A DNA stretch of 64,000 nt from Scytonema sp. UIC 10036 (GTDB taxonomy: Bacteria > Cyanobacteriota > Cyanobacteriia > Cyanobacteriales > Nostocaceae), in NCBI RefSeq assembly GCF_009725235.1, contig NZ_WJFC01000051.1, positions 5,995 through 69,994 of the forward strand, in the 5' to 3' direction. Each line of letters begins with the position of its first letter. The first letter of the stretch is position 1. Under the pieces are notes generated by a model. The model was not told where the DNA came from. It searched no databases and saw only the letters and a list, made by a program, of their open reading frames with translations. The position numbers and the translations under genes are program-made. Positions 21,155 through 30,814 of this stretch are shown here, piece by piece.

Positions 21155-22388
21155 TTAACCCAGCCGCAAACTCTATTGCTTCTGCTGCTGTGGAAACCTT
21201 ACCCTCTATCTGGGCTAGAGCTATTTCGGTCAGCAGTTGACCCACGAGTGGCGAAGCAGGAATTTTTAAGGTTATCATTATATCATTGCCACTCACTATT
21301 GACGTGGGATGAGCGACCAGATCGTCAGGGTTAAGGTAGCGGGTGATCAAGGGTGCAGTCTCCCCTACCGAGGTTCCGTTTGCTATGGCTAAAGTAACAA
21401 TTGCTGGAAATGCCAATCCTGCTTCTTGAAACAAGAAGTATTGTTCTCGTACAGACAATTGAGGTGTCTTGAACTGTGGTATCAGTTTTAAAGCTGTCAA
21501 AACAGCTTTGATTTCAGCACGGCTGTATGTGAGTGTCATCAACTCTGTTTCTGCTGTCTCTGGTTCGGGTTTGACAAGACAGGCTAGTTTTGCAATTCCC
21601 AACCATGTGGTTTTAACTGTGTCGCGTATATATTGAGAAAGTTCTACTCCCAGTTGATGCCATGTTTCTGCTATTTGAGATGCTGCTTTGTCAACTTCTG
21701 GAAGTCGCGAAATACTGTCTTTTGTCGAGTGTTTGAAGAACTGTGTCAACAAACCATCTTCCCAAGCTGCCATCGCCCAGGGAGTTCCTTGGGATGAATT
21801 GAGCATATAACCTAATTCTACCCTGACTCTTTCTGCTGCTACTGTGTTGATGTATGCAGCTAAAGAGCGAATTGTGTCTTGTGTATTTGACTCAATGGTA
21901 AAACCAAGTTGTGCTGCTTGGCGGTATGCTCGCATTAACCGCAACGGATCGTCTTCTAAGTTGGCAGGTGATATCATTCTTAAAAGACGCTGTTGCAAAT
22001 CCGCATAGCCTTGCAGGGGATCGATGATTTCTTGAGTATAGGGATTGTATGCGATCGCATTCACTGTAAAATCCCGTCTTTGCAAGTCCGTTGTCAAACT
22101 ATCCCCTTCCTGTTGGGCGAAGTCAACCGTAGCTTGAGGAAACACCACACGAGCAATTTGTCTTTTTGCATCAAGTAACACAAAACCCGCTTTATAATAT
22201 GAAGCGATTTTGCGGGCTGTCTTGACAGCGTTCGATGGTAGTACAAAATCTAAATCCAGATATTCCCGTGTCCTAGAGAGAATCGCATCCCTCACAGCAC
22301 CACCCACCAGATAAGCTGGTTGAGGCAATAACTCCAAGCTAAAAGGCCAATAATCTGGGGATAAAGTAGAAGGAACTGAAATAGTCAT
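21141..22388 (-). CDS. cca: tRNA nucleotidyltransferase (CCA-adding/poly(A) polymerase family)
   Basis: 415 residues. The N-terminal head has YLVGGAVRDAILSR followed by the two-metal site LDLDFVL, then DLQRRDFTVNAIAYNP, DPLQGYADLQQRLLRMI, and the LEDDPLRLMRAYRQAAQLGF segment that binds the 3' end of tRNA. This is the class II CCA-adding/poly(A) polymerase family, which completes or repairs the CCA end of tRNA. Whether it adds CC, A or all three bases cannot be decided here, since some cyanobacteria split the task. Its stop codon sits inside a heptad repeat array. Confidence 0.93.
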   Translation of the reverse strand: MTISVPSTLSPDYWPFSLELLPQPAYLVGGAVRDAILSRTREYLDLDFVLPSNAVKTARKIASYYKAGFVLLDAKRQIARVVFPQATVDFAQQEGDSLTTDLQRRDFTVNAIAYNPYTQEIIDPLQGYADLQQRLLRMISPANLEDDPLRLMRAYRQAAQLGFTIESNTQDTIRSLAAYINTVAAERVRVELGYMLNSSQGTPWAMAAWEDGLLTQFFKHSTKDSISRLPEVDKAASQIAETWHQLGVELSQYIRDTVKTTWLGIAKLACLVKPEPETAETELMTLTYSRAEIKAVLTALKLIPQFKTPQLSVREQYFLFQEAGLAFPAIVTLAIANGTSVGETAPLITRYLNPDDLVAHPTSIVSGNDIMITLKIPASPLVGQLLTEIALAQIEGKVSTAAEAIEFAAGLISEQ

Positions 22389-22474
22389 TGTAATAAAATT
22401 AAACCCAAGGACTGGGCAATATCAATTGCGCTTAAGCTAGAGTATCAATAAAGGTTCCTGGAATTAGTTCGATT

Positions 22475-22723
22475 ATGTGTATTTGCGTGAACTGCCATTA
22501 TGTAGATCGCTGTCTCACCTACCACGCGGTAGAAACGCAGCACGAGCAGCCCCACTTGACTGAAACACCAGATTTTGAGCCTAATGAACCTTCCATTAAT
22601 GTTAACATCCGTCCGCGAGAGGATGTCATTGAAATGGAATGGGATGTTGTGGGATGTCTCAGCTTTAAGCGCGAAACGGGTAAGTGGTCTAAGTTACGTC
22701 CCGGTGAATTAGTGCCAACTTGA
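22475..22723 (+). CDS. ycf34: Ycf34 family protein
   Basis: 82 residues beginning MCICVNCHYVDRCLTYHAVE, the signature of Ycf34, with four cysteines in the first half suited to an Fe-S cluster. The C-terminal part (VIEMEWDVVGCLSFKRETGKW) is also typical. Ycf34 is a conserved plastid/cyanobacterial protein linked to photosynthetic electron transport; mechanism unknown. It is transcribed divergently from cca, with about 90 bases between the starts. Confidence 0.92.
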   Translation: MCICVNCHYVDRCLTYHAVETQHEQPHLTETPDFEPNEPSINVNIRPREDVIEMEWDVVGCLSFKRETGKWSKLRPGELVPT

Positions 22724-22791
22724 TTGTTGGCGAGATTTCCATGAACGCCCCTTACCCTTATAAGAATGGGGCTATAGAAACGCGTGTCCGC

Positions 22792-23045
22792 CTATGCGAC
22801 TCAATTACTGTACGTTCGCTTATTTGATGAGGGAGAGAGGAATTAATGCCTGACTAGGTAAGGAAAAACTGGCATTAAGGATCTGATTGTACTTATCCCG
22901 TGTAATACGTGGGGAAGGCTAAAAGAGAGTGAAGGTGTAATACATGGAAAAAGAAATCGGGGTTTTCGGATCTGACATGAGAAAAATGAATTGACTTAGC
23001 CGGTGTTAGATGAAACTTGGTCTTACCATGTATTACATGGTAAGG
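22792..23045 (+). repeat. Copy A of a ~260-bp non-coding element
   Basis: The same element occurs in the opposite orientation at 31853-32112. Shared blocks include AATTACTGTACGTTCGCT, GAGAGGAATTAATGCCTGAC, GGTAAGGAAAAAC and a series of GTGTAATACATGG-like words; this copy has three (near 22901, 22938, 23027), the last within a CCATGTATTACATGG palindrome. No reading frame is conserved between copies. It may be a structured RNA, a mobile element or a recombination site. Confidence 0.7.
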
Positions 23046-23221
23046 ACCCACTCCACTATCACAGGAATATCGTCAATACGCAAGAGAAGTTATTTCCATT
23101 ATTTTTTTCTGCGCTAGTATGTTGGCAAATACGGATAGACTTGTACATCCCACCGTATTGTCTCGTAGTCTTGTTCAAAAATCTGCGGAGGAGTCCTATA
23201 GTTTTGTTTTTTCGTGCCCAC

Positions 23222-25105
23222 CTACTTATTTGGTTCAAAGCTATGAAGTTCTACAAGAGGCGATCGCCCTTTGAAATCACCCATTGAAACTTCAGAGCAA
23301 CGATTCAAACAAAGGTTTTTAAATACCATCATTGCCATAGCATCTAACAACTTATTTGTTGTAAAAATTCCCTTATCATCATTAGGATTAGCTTCCGCAA
23401 ACCAGAGTTGCAAGTTAGGCTTTACTAGCCGAAAATCATCAAAGCCATTTAACGCTTGATATTTTTCCTGAAACTTATCAAAAATCGCTACTAATATTTT
23501 ATACTTGATTCTGTGCCAACTAAGCGGTTCCATTCCGTAAGATTTTTTTCGGTATGCCAATTTGTCCGGTAACCATTGTTTTGCCATTTCTCGGATAATT
23601 TTCTTATCCCAAAACAGGATTTGTTGCATACTGGGTGGAATTGCCGCCAAGTATTCTACCAGACGATGATCCAAGAAAGGAACGCGAGCTTCGATACCTT
23701 GACCAGAAGAGCTTCTGTCTTCGTGCCAGAGATTGTATTGTTGTAGCGTTAGGATGCGCCGTAACATTTCTCTTTGAAAAGCAGTACACTCTGATGGTAA
23801 AGATATTGACTCCTCTCCTAATAAGTCAAACAGATATGACCCATCTTTTAAGCTCATCGGCTTTTTGAGTTTGCTTACGTTTTGCTTTGCTTGAGTCAAA
23901 TTACTACTGAAACTATTCCAGTCTGATTGGGGAATATCTTCTGCAATTGAATAACCTCCTGCAAATTCATCAGAACCCTGTCCTAACAAAATCACCTTCA
24001 ACTCAGGTATCAGAGTTTTGACATAGCGGTGAAGCTCAGACTTTAACATGAATTCTATATAAAATACCGGGGCATCTATTAACCAAATAAAATATTCAAA
24101 TTTTTCTAAAGAAAAATGGATGTCCTCTAGAATTTTCTCTGGGTCAAACCAAACAGGATGAAAGGGTAAGTTTAGATAATCACACAGGTCACGCGCTGTT
24201 TGGGCATCTCCAACCTCTAAGGAAAAATCAGAGACCATTGTAAAACAATGTAAATCTTTTTTGTATTGACTTGCTGCTGCTACAATCGCACTCGAATCAA
24301 GACCACCGCTCAAAAAAGCTCCCACAGGTACATCACTCATCAGTTGCTTCTTCACACTGTCAGCAAACAGCTCGCGGTACTCTGTAATGTAATCTTGGGG
24401 TGAACGATGGTCTTCTTCTGGTTCAGTTACGAAATAGTGACTCAATTCCCAATAGCAGTTTATCTCAAGAGTCGCCTGTTGAGCGTTGTAGGTTAAATAA
24501 TGTCCGCCTGGTAATCTTTTGATTCCTTTAACATAGGATGTAGATGCACTTAAATTTGTTTTATCCTGCCATTGGGGTATGTTAGGAGCATCTGGATGTA
24601 CTAACAACGATGTTAATGTGGAGCCAAATATAAATTGCGAGCCGACTTGGCAATAGTACAACGGTTTGATGCCTAGGCGATCGCGTGCCAAAACTAATTC
24701 TTGCCTTTGGGTATCCCAAATGGCGAGCGCAAACATACCATTCAACTGCTGAAGTGCTTCTATACCGCATTCAGTATACAAGTGCAAAACCACTTCTGCA
24801 TCGGAATGACTACGAAAATCATACTTAGATTCCAACTGTGAGCGCAGCTCTTTGTAATTATAAATTTCTCCATTACAGACTACGAACATCGTTTGCTGTT
24901 GATTCCAAATTGGCTGCTTTCCTCCTGCAACGTCTATGATTGATAAGCGTCTAAATACTAGAGATAAGCGCTCCGAGTCAAACAACTGCTCGTCATCTGG
25001 ACCCCTTTGAGACAATTGCTCGCTCATTTGGGTCAAAATATCAAGGCGCTGGGCATTTTCGCACAACTGAACTCCACTAGTTGCGAAACCTGCAAATCCA
25101 CACAT
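23222..25105 (-). CDS. asnB: Asparagine synthase (glutamine-hydrolysing)
   Basis: 627 residues. Cys2 of MCGFAGFA is the glutaminase nucleophile; the class II amidotransferase domain continues through RGPDDEQLF and VCNGEIYNYKELR. The C-terminal synthetase has the PP-loop SGGLDSSAIVAAA and the LGQGSDEFAGGY motif. It converts Asp, Gln and ATP to Asn. AGGAAGG precedes the ATG. It lies inside the inverted pair of 260-bp elements, beside a RiPP-like locus; AsnB-like amidotransferases also occur in natural-product clusters (for example lasso cyclases), but this one reads as an ordinary synthetase of typical length. Confidence 0.93.
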   Translation of the reverse strand: MCGFAGFATSGVQLCENAQRLDILTQMSEQLSQRGPDDEQLFDSERLSLVFRRLSIIDVAGGKQPIWNQQQTMFVVCNGEIYNYKELRSQLESKYDFRSHSDAEVVLHLYTECGIEALQQLNGMFALAIWDTQRQELVLARDRLGIKPLYYCQVGSQFIFGSTLTSLLVHPDAPNIPQWQDKTNLSASTSYVKGIKRLPGGHYLTYNAQQATLEINCYWELSHYFVTEPEEDHRSPQDYITEYRELFADSVKKQLMSDVPVGAFLSGGLDSSAIVAAASQYKKDLHCFTMVSDFSLEVGDAQTARDLCDYLNLPFHPVWFDPEKILEDIHFSLEKFEYFIWLIDAPVFYIEFMLKSELHRYVKTLIPELKVILLGQGSDEFAGGYSIAEDIPQSDWNSFSSNLTQAKQNVSKLKKPMSLKDGSYLFDLLGEESISLPSECTAFQREMLRRILTLQQYNLWHEDRSSSGQGIEARVPFLDHRLVEYLAAIPPSMQQILFWDKKIIREMAKQWLPDKLAYRKKSYGMEPLSWHRIKYKILVAIFDKFQEKYQALNGFDDFRLVKPNLQLWFAEANPNDDKGIFTTNKLLDAMAMMVFKNLCLNRCSEVSMGDFKGRSPLVELHSFEPNK

Positions 25106-25309
25106 TACTTTTCCACCTTCCTGTTTTCTCTGATTGTTAACTTTAGTTCACAAGTTACGTGGAGTCTTGTTGGGTATTAGTCAGGAGATTAATAATATTC
25201 AATTGCAACAAGATCGAGTATTATTTACGAGTACAAAGAGCTATGGGGCATATTCTATCTGAATTCTAGCTTCCACGTTGCCCCTGAAGGGTTTGACAGC
25301 TACCAAGCT

Positions 25310-25390
25310 ATAGCAGTCCTAAATGATTTACAAACACCTCTTCCTTGTCTTCCTTGTCTCCCTTGTTTGGCTCTCAAATAGGATTGCTAT
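25310..25390. repeat. 81-bp inverted-repeat element
   Basis: ATAGCAGTCCTA (25310) and TAGGATTGCTAT (to 25390) pair with one mismatch. The centre carries CTTCCTTGTCTTCCTTGTCT-like short direct repeats. This is a common type of cyanobacterial intergenic repeat. Confidence 0.5.
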
Positions 25391-26008
25391 ATTAACCCAA
25401 GTTGCTAATTATTAAAAAGAGCCTTTTTTTAAGTACAAAGTCTAAATTTATGGTATTTCCCAATACTTAACATAGCGTTTTCTGTATCAATTAAGATACC
25501 ATTTAGGGACACTAACTAGCAATTTACGTTGTTAAGTAAAGCTCTCTCTACTGACGGCTCTATTTTTAGCCTAGTTGAGCAATTACTTAGAAGTTAACCG
25601 ATGATGGGTTAACGCAATGGCATTCAGCTTTCTTGCAACGATGGAAGAGTTTAGAAGAATATGCCAAGAAGTACCGAGGATTTTGCCATTCGTACAAACA
25701 GAGAAAGAAAACCCCAAAACGATGCTATCGGAGAAGCAAGCTGTTCGGGGATTCTCTATCGAACGGTGGCTCTTTCTCACTTCACACATCGGGCACCGAA
25801 TAAGCAATGCCGTGTTCCCTACCCGTGCCAGATATCGAAAAACAACCTATTAGTACGGTTTGTCCGTCAGTTGATTGAGGCAAATAGAGCGCCAATAGAA
25901 GCGAGAAAAGACTTTTGACCTTTTTTGAAGGTAAGTCAGATGAATGGCTAATTTGTCGATGGCAATCACCTACAACCACCAATACAATCAAAATTAAACT
26001 ACCACTAA
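25391..26008. other. Intergenic, possible degraded sequence
   Basis: Several short open frames overlap between 25580 and 25990 on both strands but none has a recognisable motif, good start site or conserved look. I see no supportable gene. It may hold remnants too decayed to name. Confidence 0.35.
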
Positions 26009-26221
26009 CTAGACCAAACTTGCTAACAAGGCAGGAGAAATAGATGCGGTTACTCCACCATCAGTGCCGCCATACATAGAAGCAAACACGCCGCCATTTA
26101 CGACTTCAGCTGTCAACTCTTCTTCAGACAAATCAACAGGCATACCTGCGTGGGAACGCATAGCAGGCTCAGAAAGTTTGGGCTGGAGGCAACGGTTTTC
26201 TTTTTGATTTTCTGGTCTCAT
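26009..26221 (-). CDS. GG-leader peptide, candidate RiPP precursor
   Basis: 70 residues from the ATG at 26221, which has GGAGA 8 bases upstream. The leader contains LSEPAMRSHAGMPVDLSEEELTAEVVNGG cut conceptually as: an N-terminal polar part, then MPVDLSEEELTAEV, then the double glycine at about residue 43. The following 27 residues (VFASMYGGTDGGV, then a small hydrophobic tail ending LLASLV) lack Cys. The LSEEEL block recalls cyanobactin (PatE) leaders as well as C39-processed leaders. It is divergent from the PatA-like protease gene, 630 bases away, making it the nearest candidate substrate of that operon. Confidence 0.65.
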   Translation of the reverse strand: MRPENQKENRCLQPKLSEPAMRSHAGMPVDLSEEELTAEVVNGGVFASMYGGTDGGVTASISPALLASLV

Positions 26222-26848
26222 AATAGATTTCTCCACTTGAAGTAAATCGAATCAAAAATTTTCCTCTACAAAGAAAGCTTGAAATCCAAAAATTCTTTAA
26301 GAGAAACTTTTTCTATCTTTATACCACGAGTAATTAGAGTTAGCAATAATCAAAATCGCAAATTTTTCCTAAAGGCGAGCACCTCGAAGAATCTAAGTAC
26401 AATCCAACAGCAAAATATACCTGATTAATAATGAAAGCTTATCTTTGCTCTTATATCAATTTCACTATAGTATTGAAGATGCATGGAATAGCCAGATAAA
26501 AGCAGATTGTCGTTGTTTTTGAATGATTTGACTGAAAATATTTCGATTGAAATACGCGAAGCTTGCAATAAAAAAAAATTATTTTACATTTTAAGAAGAG
26601 CAGCGAGTAGTGGAGATAAAATTGTATTTCAAATTACAAAAAAAGATTCGCTCTGTTGGATAAAAACTTTTCTATTTTTGGTGACAGGAGTCATATATAA
26701 TGTTCAATTGAAAATATCTTGAGTGTAATTGTTGCTTGTAGTCAATCAATTATGGATTATTCTATTGAAATTTACTTAAGCAATAAGAAAATGCTCAAAC
26801 TAAATTTTTAAAATTCTCCAGACGCTAAAATTTTTTTGCGAATACTTC
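26222..26848. other. A+T-rich divergent regulatory region
   Basis: About 630 bases between the GG-leader peptide and the PatA-like gene, expected to hold both promoters. A frame at 26507-26722 is open for 71 codons but has no ATG and no RBS and is not counted as a gene. Confidence 0.4.
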
Positions 26849-28942
26849 ATGTCTAAAGTCAAGACAATCCCTGGACTGACAGATCTTTGGGAGCAAACAC
26901 TGGGCAACTCGGAAATTTATGTAGCGGTGCTGGATGGGTTATTCGATCGCTCTCATCCTTGCTTCCTTGGAGCCGATTTGACCCAACTTCCCACCTTAGT
27001 AGATCCTACCCCGATTCCTGATGGGCCGATGTACCACCACGGTACTCATATCACCAGTGTGATTTTTGGACAACCTGGTTCGTCCGTTGAGGGAATTGCC
27101 CCCCAATGTAAGGGGTTGATTATTCCCATGTTTTCCGACAAGAATCGTCTGTCCCAACTCGATGTGGCACGGGCGATCGAACAGGCAGTGCAGGCAGGGG
27201 CGCACATTATTAATATTAGTGGCGGGGAGTTCTCAGACTATGGCGAGGCAGATGGATTTTTAAAACAAGCCGTTGCTTTGTGTCAAGAAAAGAATGTTTT
27301 AATCGTGGCAGCAGCCGGAAATAACGGTTGTGACTGCTTGCACGTCCCTGCTGCCCTGCCTGCGGTGCTGGCGGTGGGAGCGATGGACGATCGCGGTCAA
27401 CCCATTGACTATAGCAACTGGGGCGATGCCTACCAAACTCAAGGCATTCTTGCTCCTGGCGAGAAAATTTTAGGAGCAAAACCAGGTGGGGGAACCGTCG
27501 AATTAAGCGGGACGAGCTTTGCTACCCCGATTGTGACGGGAGTCGCCGCGCTGTTGTTGAGCTTGCAACAGCAGCGCGGGGAAAAACCCGACCCCCAAAA
27601 AGTTCGAGCCGCCATTTTGCAAAGTGCCGTTCCTTGCGAACTGATTGAAGTTGGCGATCGCCGTCGCTGTTTAGTCGGCAAACTGAATATTCTTGGTGCA
27701 ATAGAAAAACTCAAAGGAGGAATAATGTCAGAAGAACAAGAAGCCATGAGCGCATTCGATTGTGGTTGTGGGGGTACTGATACAAGCTATCCCCTATCCA
27801 TCAACCAGTTAGGGAGTAGCGATGTTGTAGCCGCGAACGCAGAAGTAAACAGTTCCCAAAATGCCAGTGTTACAGAAGCGGCGGCTGGAGTAGTAGAGAT
27901 GCCTACCCTAGCTTCAGTTCCCAGTGTTTCCCTAAACACCATCCCCACTCAAGGATTTATGCCCAATTCTGCTAACGCCCCTTTACCCGAACCTGCTGCC
28001 TACCAAAACTTTTTTCAATCCTCTATGACACAGAATCCACCCATGTCTTATCCTGTTGCTTCCTCAGTCACTGCCAGCCAAGCTCCTAGTGATATCAATC
28101 CCAATACTTTAGTCTATGCCCTGGGTACGTTGGGCTATGACTTTGGCACAGACGCTAGACGCGACTCGTTTAAACAATTAATGCCGGGAGTTGCAGTTGA
28201 TAATACATTGGTTCCCGCCAATCCCTACGATGCTCGGCAAATGGTAGATTATCTGGCAGACAACCTCTCTGAAGCCAAATCCTTAATTTGGACGCTGAAC
28301 CTGGAATTAACTCCAATTTATGCGATCGAACCCAAGGGAGCTTTTGCTAGAGATGTCTATGCAGTATTACAAGAACTCCTATCTGGGCAGATTCAAGCTG
28401 AAGATAATGCAGACTATGTAGAACGGGTCAGCATCCCCGGAATTATCACCGGACGCACTGTTAAACTCTTTTCCGGGCAAATTGTTCCCGTAATTGAGCC
28501 ACAGAATACGCGGGGGGTGTATGGTTGGAAAATCAACACCCTAATCGGTGCGGCATTAGATACAATCGGCACCCAAGTGGCAGAAACAGACGAAGGCAAT
28601 GTCCGCAGAACTTTAGGTGGCTTCCTCAACCGCATCTATTATGATTTCCGCAATTTAGGAACCACTTCTGGTGACCGCGCCCTAAATTTTGCTACCACTA
28701 ATGCCTTCCAAGCGGCGACCACCTTTGCTCAAGCCGTGGCAGAAGGAATGGAACTCGATACGATTACCGTTGAGAAAAGTCCTTTCTGTCGGGTGGATAG
28801 TGATTGTTGGGACGTGAAGCTAAAATTCTTCGACCCGGAAAACAACCGCCGTGCTAAAAAAGTCTTCCGTTTTACCATTGATGTCAGCGATATAGTTCCC
28901 GTCACCTTGGGCGAAGTTCGCACTTGGTCTACTGCATACTAA
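26849..28942 (+). CDS. PatA-like cyanobactin maturation protease (S8 + PatG-type C-terminal domain)
   Basis: 697 residues. The N-terminal subtilisin domain (about 10-285) has the full catalytic set: Asp29 (VAVLDGLFD), His64 (YHHGTHI), oxyanion Asn158 (AAAGNNG) and Ser223 (SGTSFATP). A Ser/Pro/Asn-rich linker (about 295-415) contains a Cys-Gly cluster (CGCGG). The C-terminal region (about 420-697) is the PatA/PatG-type domain, from VYALGTLGYDFGTDARRDSF to the PVTLGEVRTW end. In cyanobactin pathways PatA cuts the precursor N-terminal to the core. It leads a four-gene unit; the next gene starts 9 bases after its stop. A strong internal RBS at 27713 could also allow separate synthesis of the C-terminal domain. 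Confidence 0.88.
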   Translation: MSKVKTIPGLTDLWEQTLGNSEIYVAVLDGLFDRSHPCFLGADLTQLPTLVDPTPIPDGPMYHHGTHITSVIFGQPGSSVEGIAPQCKGLIIPMFSDKNRLSQLDVARAIEQAVQAGAHIINISGGEFSDYGEADGFLKQAVALCQEKNVLIVAAAGNNGCDCLHVPAALPAVLAVGAMDDRGQPIDYSNWGDAYQTQGILAPGEKILGAKPGGGTVELSGTSFATPIVTGVAALLLSLQQQRGEKPDPQKVRAAILQSAVPCELIEVGDRRRCLVGKLNILGAIEKLKGGIMSEEQEAMSAFDCGCGGTDTSYPLSINQLGSSDVVAANAEVNSSQNASVTEAAAGVVEMPTLASVPSVSLNTIPTQGFMPNSANAPLPEPAAYQNFFQSSMTQNPPMSYPVASSVTASQAPSDINPNTLVYALGTLGYDFGTDARRDSFKQLMPGVAVDNTLVPANPYDARQMVDYLADNLSEAKSLIWTLNLELTPIYAIEPKGAFARDVYAVLQELLSGQIQAEDNADYVERVSIPGIITGRTVKLFSGQIVPVIEPQNTRGVYGWKINTLIGAALDTIGTQVAETDEGNVRRTLGGFLNRIYYDFRNLGTTSGDRALNFATTNAFQAATTFAQAVAEGMELDTITVEKSPFCRVDSDCWDVKLKFFDPENNRRAKKVFRFTIDVSDIVPVTLGEVRTWSTAY
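27713..27727 (+). promoter_or_regulatory. Internal Shine-Dalgarno and in-frame ATG
   Basis: AAAGGAGG, 4 bases, then ATG at 27725, exactly in frame with the PatA-like gene (codon 293) and located at the border between the protease domain and the linker. Initiation here would give a 405-residue protein with only the linker and PatG-type C-terminal domain. This site is a better match to anti-SD than those of the neighbouring genes. Confidence 0.55.
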
Positions 28943-28951
28943 AGCTTGGCT

Positions 28952-30715
28952 ATGCAATTTTCAACGAACAATACCCAGAGCCATGCACCGCTTGACCCCC
29001 ATTTGCAAAGCGTGGCTCAGTTTTATAACCGGATGCCGATTAACCACAGTAAAGTGGTTTCTGCAAGCTACCCCCTCACTCAAGAGCCCGATCCACATTT
29101 ACAGAAAGTAAAAATTTTATACGATGCTAATTCTGTTCCCTGCGATCGGGCTACTATTCAAAGTACAACCTGGTCAGATTACGGCAATAAAGACATCGCT
29201 AAATCTCACAATCTCTACTACGCTCAGCAAGCCGGAATTAAGTCAGGGGATTACGTCCTTGATGCTGGCTGTGGCATCGGGGGGCCGGCAATTGATATTG
29301 CTAGCACCATTCCCCATGTCAAAATTGAAGCCATTAATCTATCCTCAGAGCAGGTTAAGCAAGCTAGAGTACAAGTCGCCAAAGCAGGACTGAGCGATCG
29401 CATTCGGGTTACAGAAGCCGACTTACACAATATACCCTTCCCCGATGGTGTTTTTGATGTAGTGTTGCTGCTTGAGAGCCTTGCTTACTCTCAAACAAGA
29501 CAACAGGCTCTCTGGGAAGCTTATCGGGTTTTGCGTCCTGGTGGATGTCTTTACATCAAAGATATTTTCTGTAAAGAGGGGCTTTTGTCTCACCAAGAAC
29601 AGCAGGAACTGCCACAGTTTCAAACCCTTTATCTATACCACACCCCTCAGTTGAGTCAGGCGGCTGAAGAGGTACGTTTAGCTGGTTTTGAGGCAATTCA
29701 GGTTAAGGATATCAGTGAAATTCTTAATTTTGAGAAGTTTCTAATATTCATGGCTCGAACACAGGGCTTCCAAAACCTGCCACTGATTGCCGGAGAAATT
29801 AAGGCTCGTAAACCTGTTTCGGTTTCTTATGTCAGTCCCAGCCAAAGCCTTGAAGTTCCCATCCAAAGCCGAACCAGCCGTTTAGTTTATGCCCTCGGTA
29901 CATTAGGCTACGATTTTGGCACAGAAGCGCGGCGAGATTCCTTCAAGCAACTGATGCCTGGGATTGCGATTGATAACACATTGGTTCCCGCCAATCCCTA
30001 CGATGCTCGTCAGATGGTTGATTATCTGGTAAATAATCCAACGGATGCCAAATCATTAATTTGGACGCTAAATCTGGAATTAACTCCAATTTATGCGATT
30101 GAACCGATAGAGGCTTTTGCCAGTGATGTTTATGAAACTTTACAACTTCTATTAGCCGGACAAATAGAAGCCGAAGACAGCGCAAACTACATCGAACGAG
30201 TGAGCATTCCAGCAAGACTCAGCGATAGAACCGTTCAGCTTTTTTCTGGACAAATCGTTCCGGTAATCGAGCCAGAAAATATTCGGGGGATGTACGGTTG
30301 GAAAGTCAATAGCCTTGCTAGCGCCGCCCTAGGGGTGGTACAAGCCGAAACAGGGGCAGTCAATGCACAAAGATCGCAGCGCAGCTTGAGCAGTTTACTC
30401 AACCGCATTTACTACGACCTGCGAAACTGGGGGCAAACCGATCGAGACCGGGCGCTTAATTTTGCAGCAACCAATGCTTTTCAAGCGGCTTCTACCTTTG
30501 CCGAGGCACTCGCGGCGGGCATGGAACTTGACAGCATCGAAGTCTTTAAAAGTGCCTACTGTCGCTATGATAGCAACTGTTGGGACGTGAAATTGAAGTT
30601 TTTTGACCCAGAAAATAACCGTCGGGCGAGAAAAATCTTCCGTTTCACTATTGATGTGCGCGATATCATGCCCGTTACCTTGGGCGAGGTACGTTCTTGG
30701 ACTGTACCTTCATAA
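28952..30715 (+). CDS. SAM methyltransferase fused to PatG-type C-terminal domain
   Basis: 587 residues from the ATG at 28952 (a TTG at 28946 adds two). Residues about 60-290 form a class I methyltransferase: motif I VLDAGCGIGGPAIDIA near residue 105, the acidic end of strand 2 in EAINLSSEQ, EADLHNIPFPDGVFDVV and YRVLRPGGCLYIKD. Residues about 310-587 repeat the PatA/PatG C-terminal domain seen in the upstream gene and are closely similar to it. Canonical PatG has a macrocyclase subtilisin in front of this domain; here a methyltransferase takes that place. N- or C-terminal methylation is a known cyanobactin tailoring step, so the fused domain may dock the enzyme on the same precursor. Confidence 0.85.
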   Translation: MQFSTNNTQSHAPLDPHLQSVAQFYNRMPINHSKVVSASYPLTQEPDPHLQKVKILYDANSVPCDRATIQSTTWSDYGNKDIAKSHNLYYAQQAGIKSGDYVLDAGCGIGGPAIDIASTIPHVKIEAINLSSEQVKQARVQVAKAGLSDRIRVTEADLHNIPFPDGVFDVVLLLESLAYSQTRQQALWEAYRVLRPGGCLYIKDIFCKEGLLSHQEQQELPQFQTLYLYHTPQLSQAAEEVRLAGFEAIQVKDISEILNFEKFLIFMARTQGFQNLPLIAGEIKARKPVSVSYVSPSQSLEVPIQSRTSRLVYALGTLGYDFGTEARRDSFKQLMPGIAIDNTLVPANPYDARQMVDYLVNNPTDAKSLIWTLNLELTPIYAIEPIEAFASDVYETLQLLLAGQIEAEDSANYIERVSIPARLSDRTVQLFSGQIVPVIEPENIRGMYGWKVNSLASAALGVVQAETGAVNAQRSQRSLSSLLNRIYYDLRNWGQTDRDRALNFAATNAFQAASTFAEALAAGMELDSIEVFKSAYCRYDSNCWDVKLKFFDPENNRRARKIFRFTIDVRDIMPVTLGEVRSWTVPS

Positions 30716-30814
30716 TCTAACCCCCAATGCTTGCAGGGAAGGGAGAAAAGCCCCTCTCCTGTCACCAGAGGTGTTGGGGCAGAGGTCAAAATAAAATTAA
30801 CCTGGGAGAAAACC

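Noticed and set aside
23222..25105. asnB as a lasso-peptide cyclase
   Set aside because: Complete glutaminase domain, normal length and no lasso precursor or B-protein nearby; ordinary asparagine synthase is the simpler reading.
25583..25991. Several overlapping frames of 70-85 codons on both strands
   Set aside because: They overlap one another, have no recognisable domain and no convincing RBS; probably chance frames.
26507..26722. 71-codon open frame upstream of the PatA-like gene
   Set aside because: No ATG, only TTG codons at the start, no RBS and A+T-rich low-complexity coding; no conserved motif.
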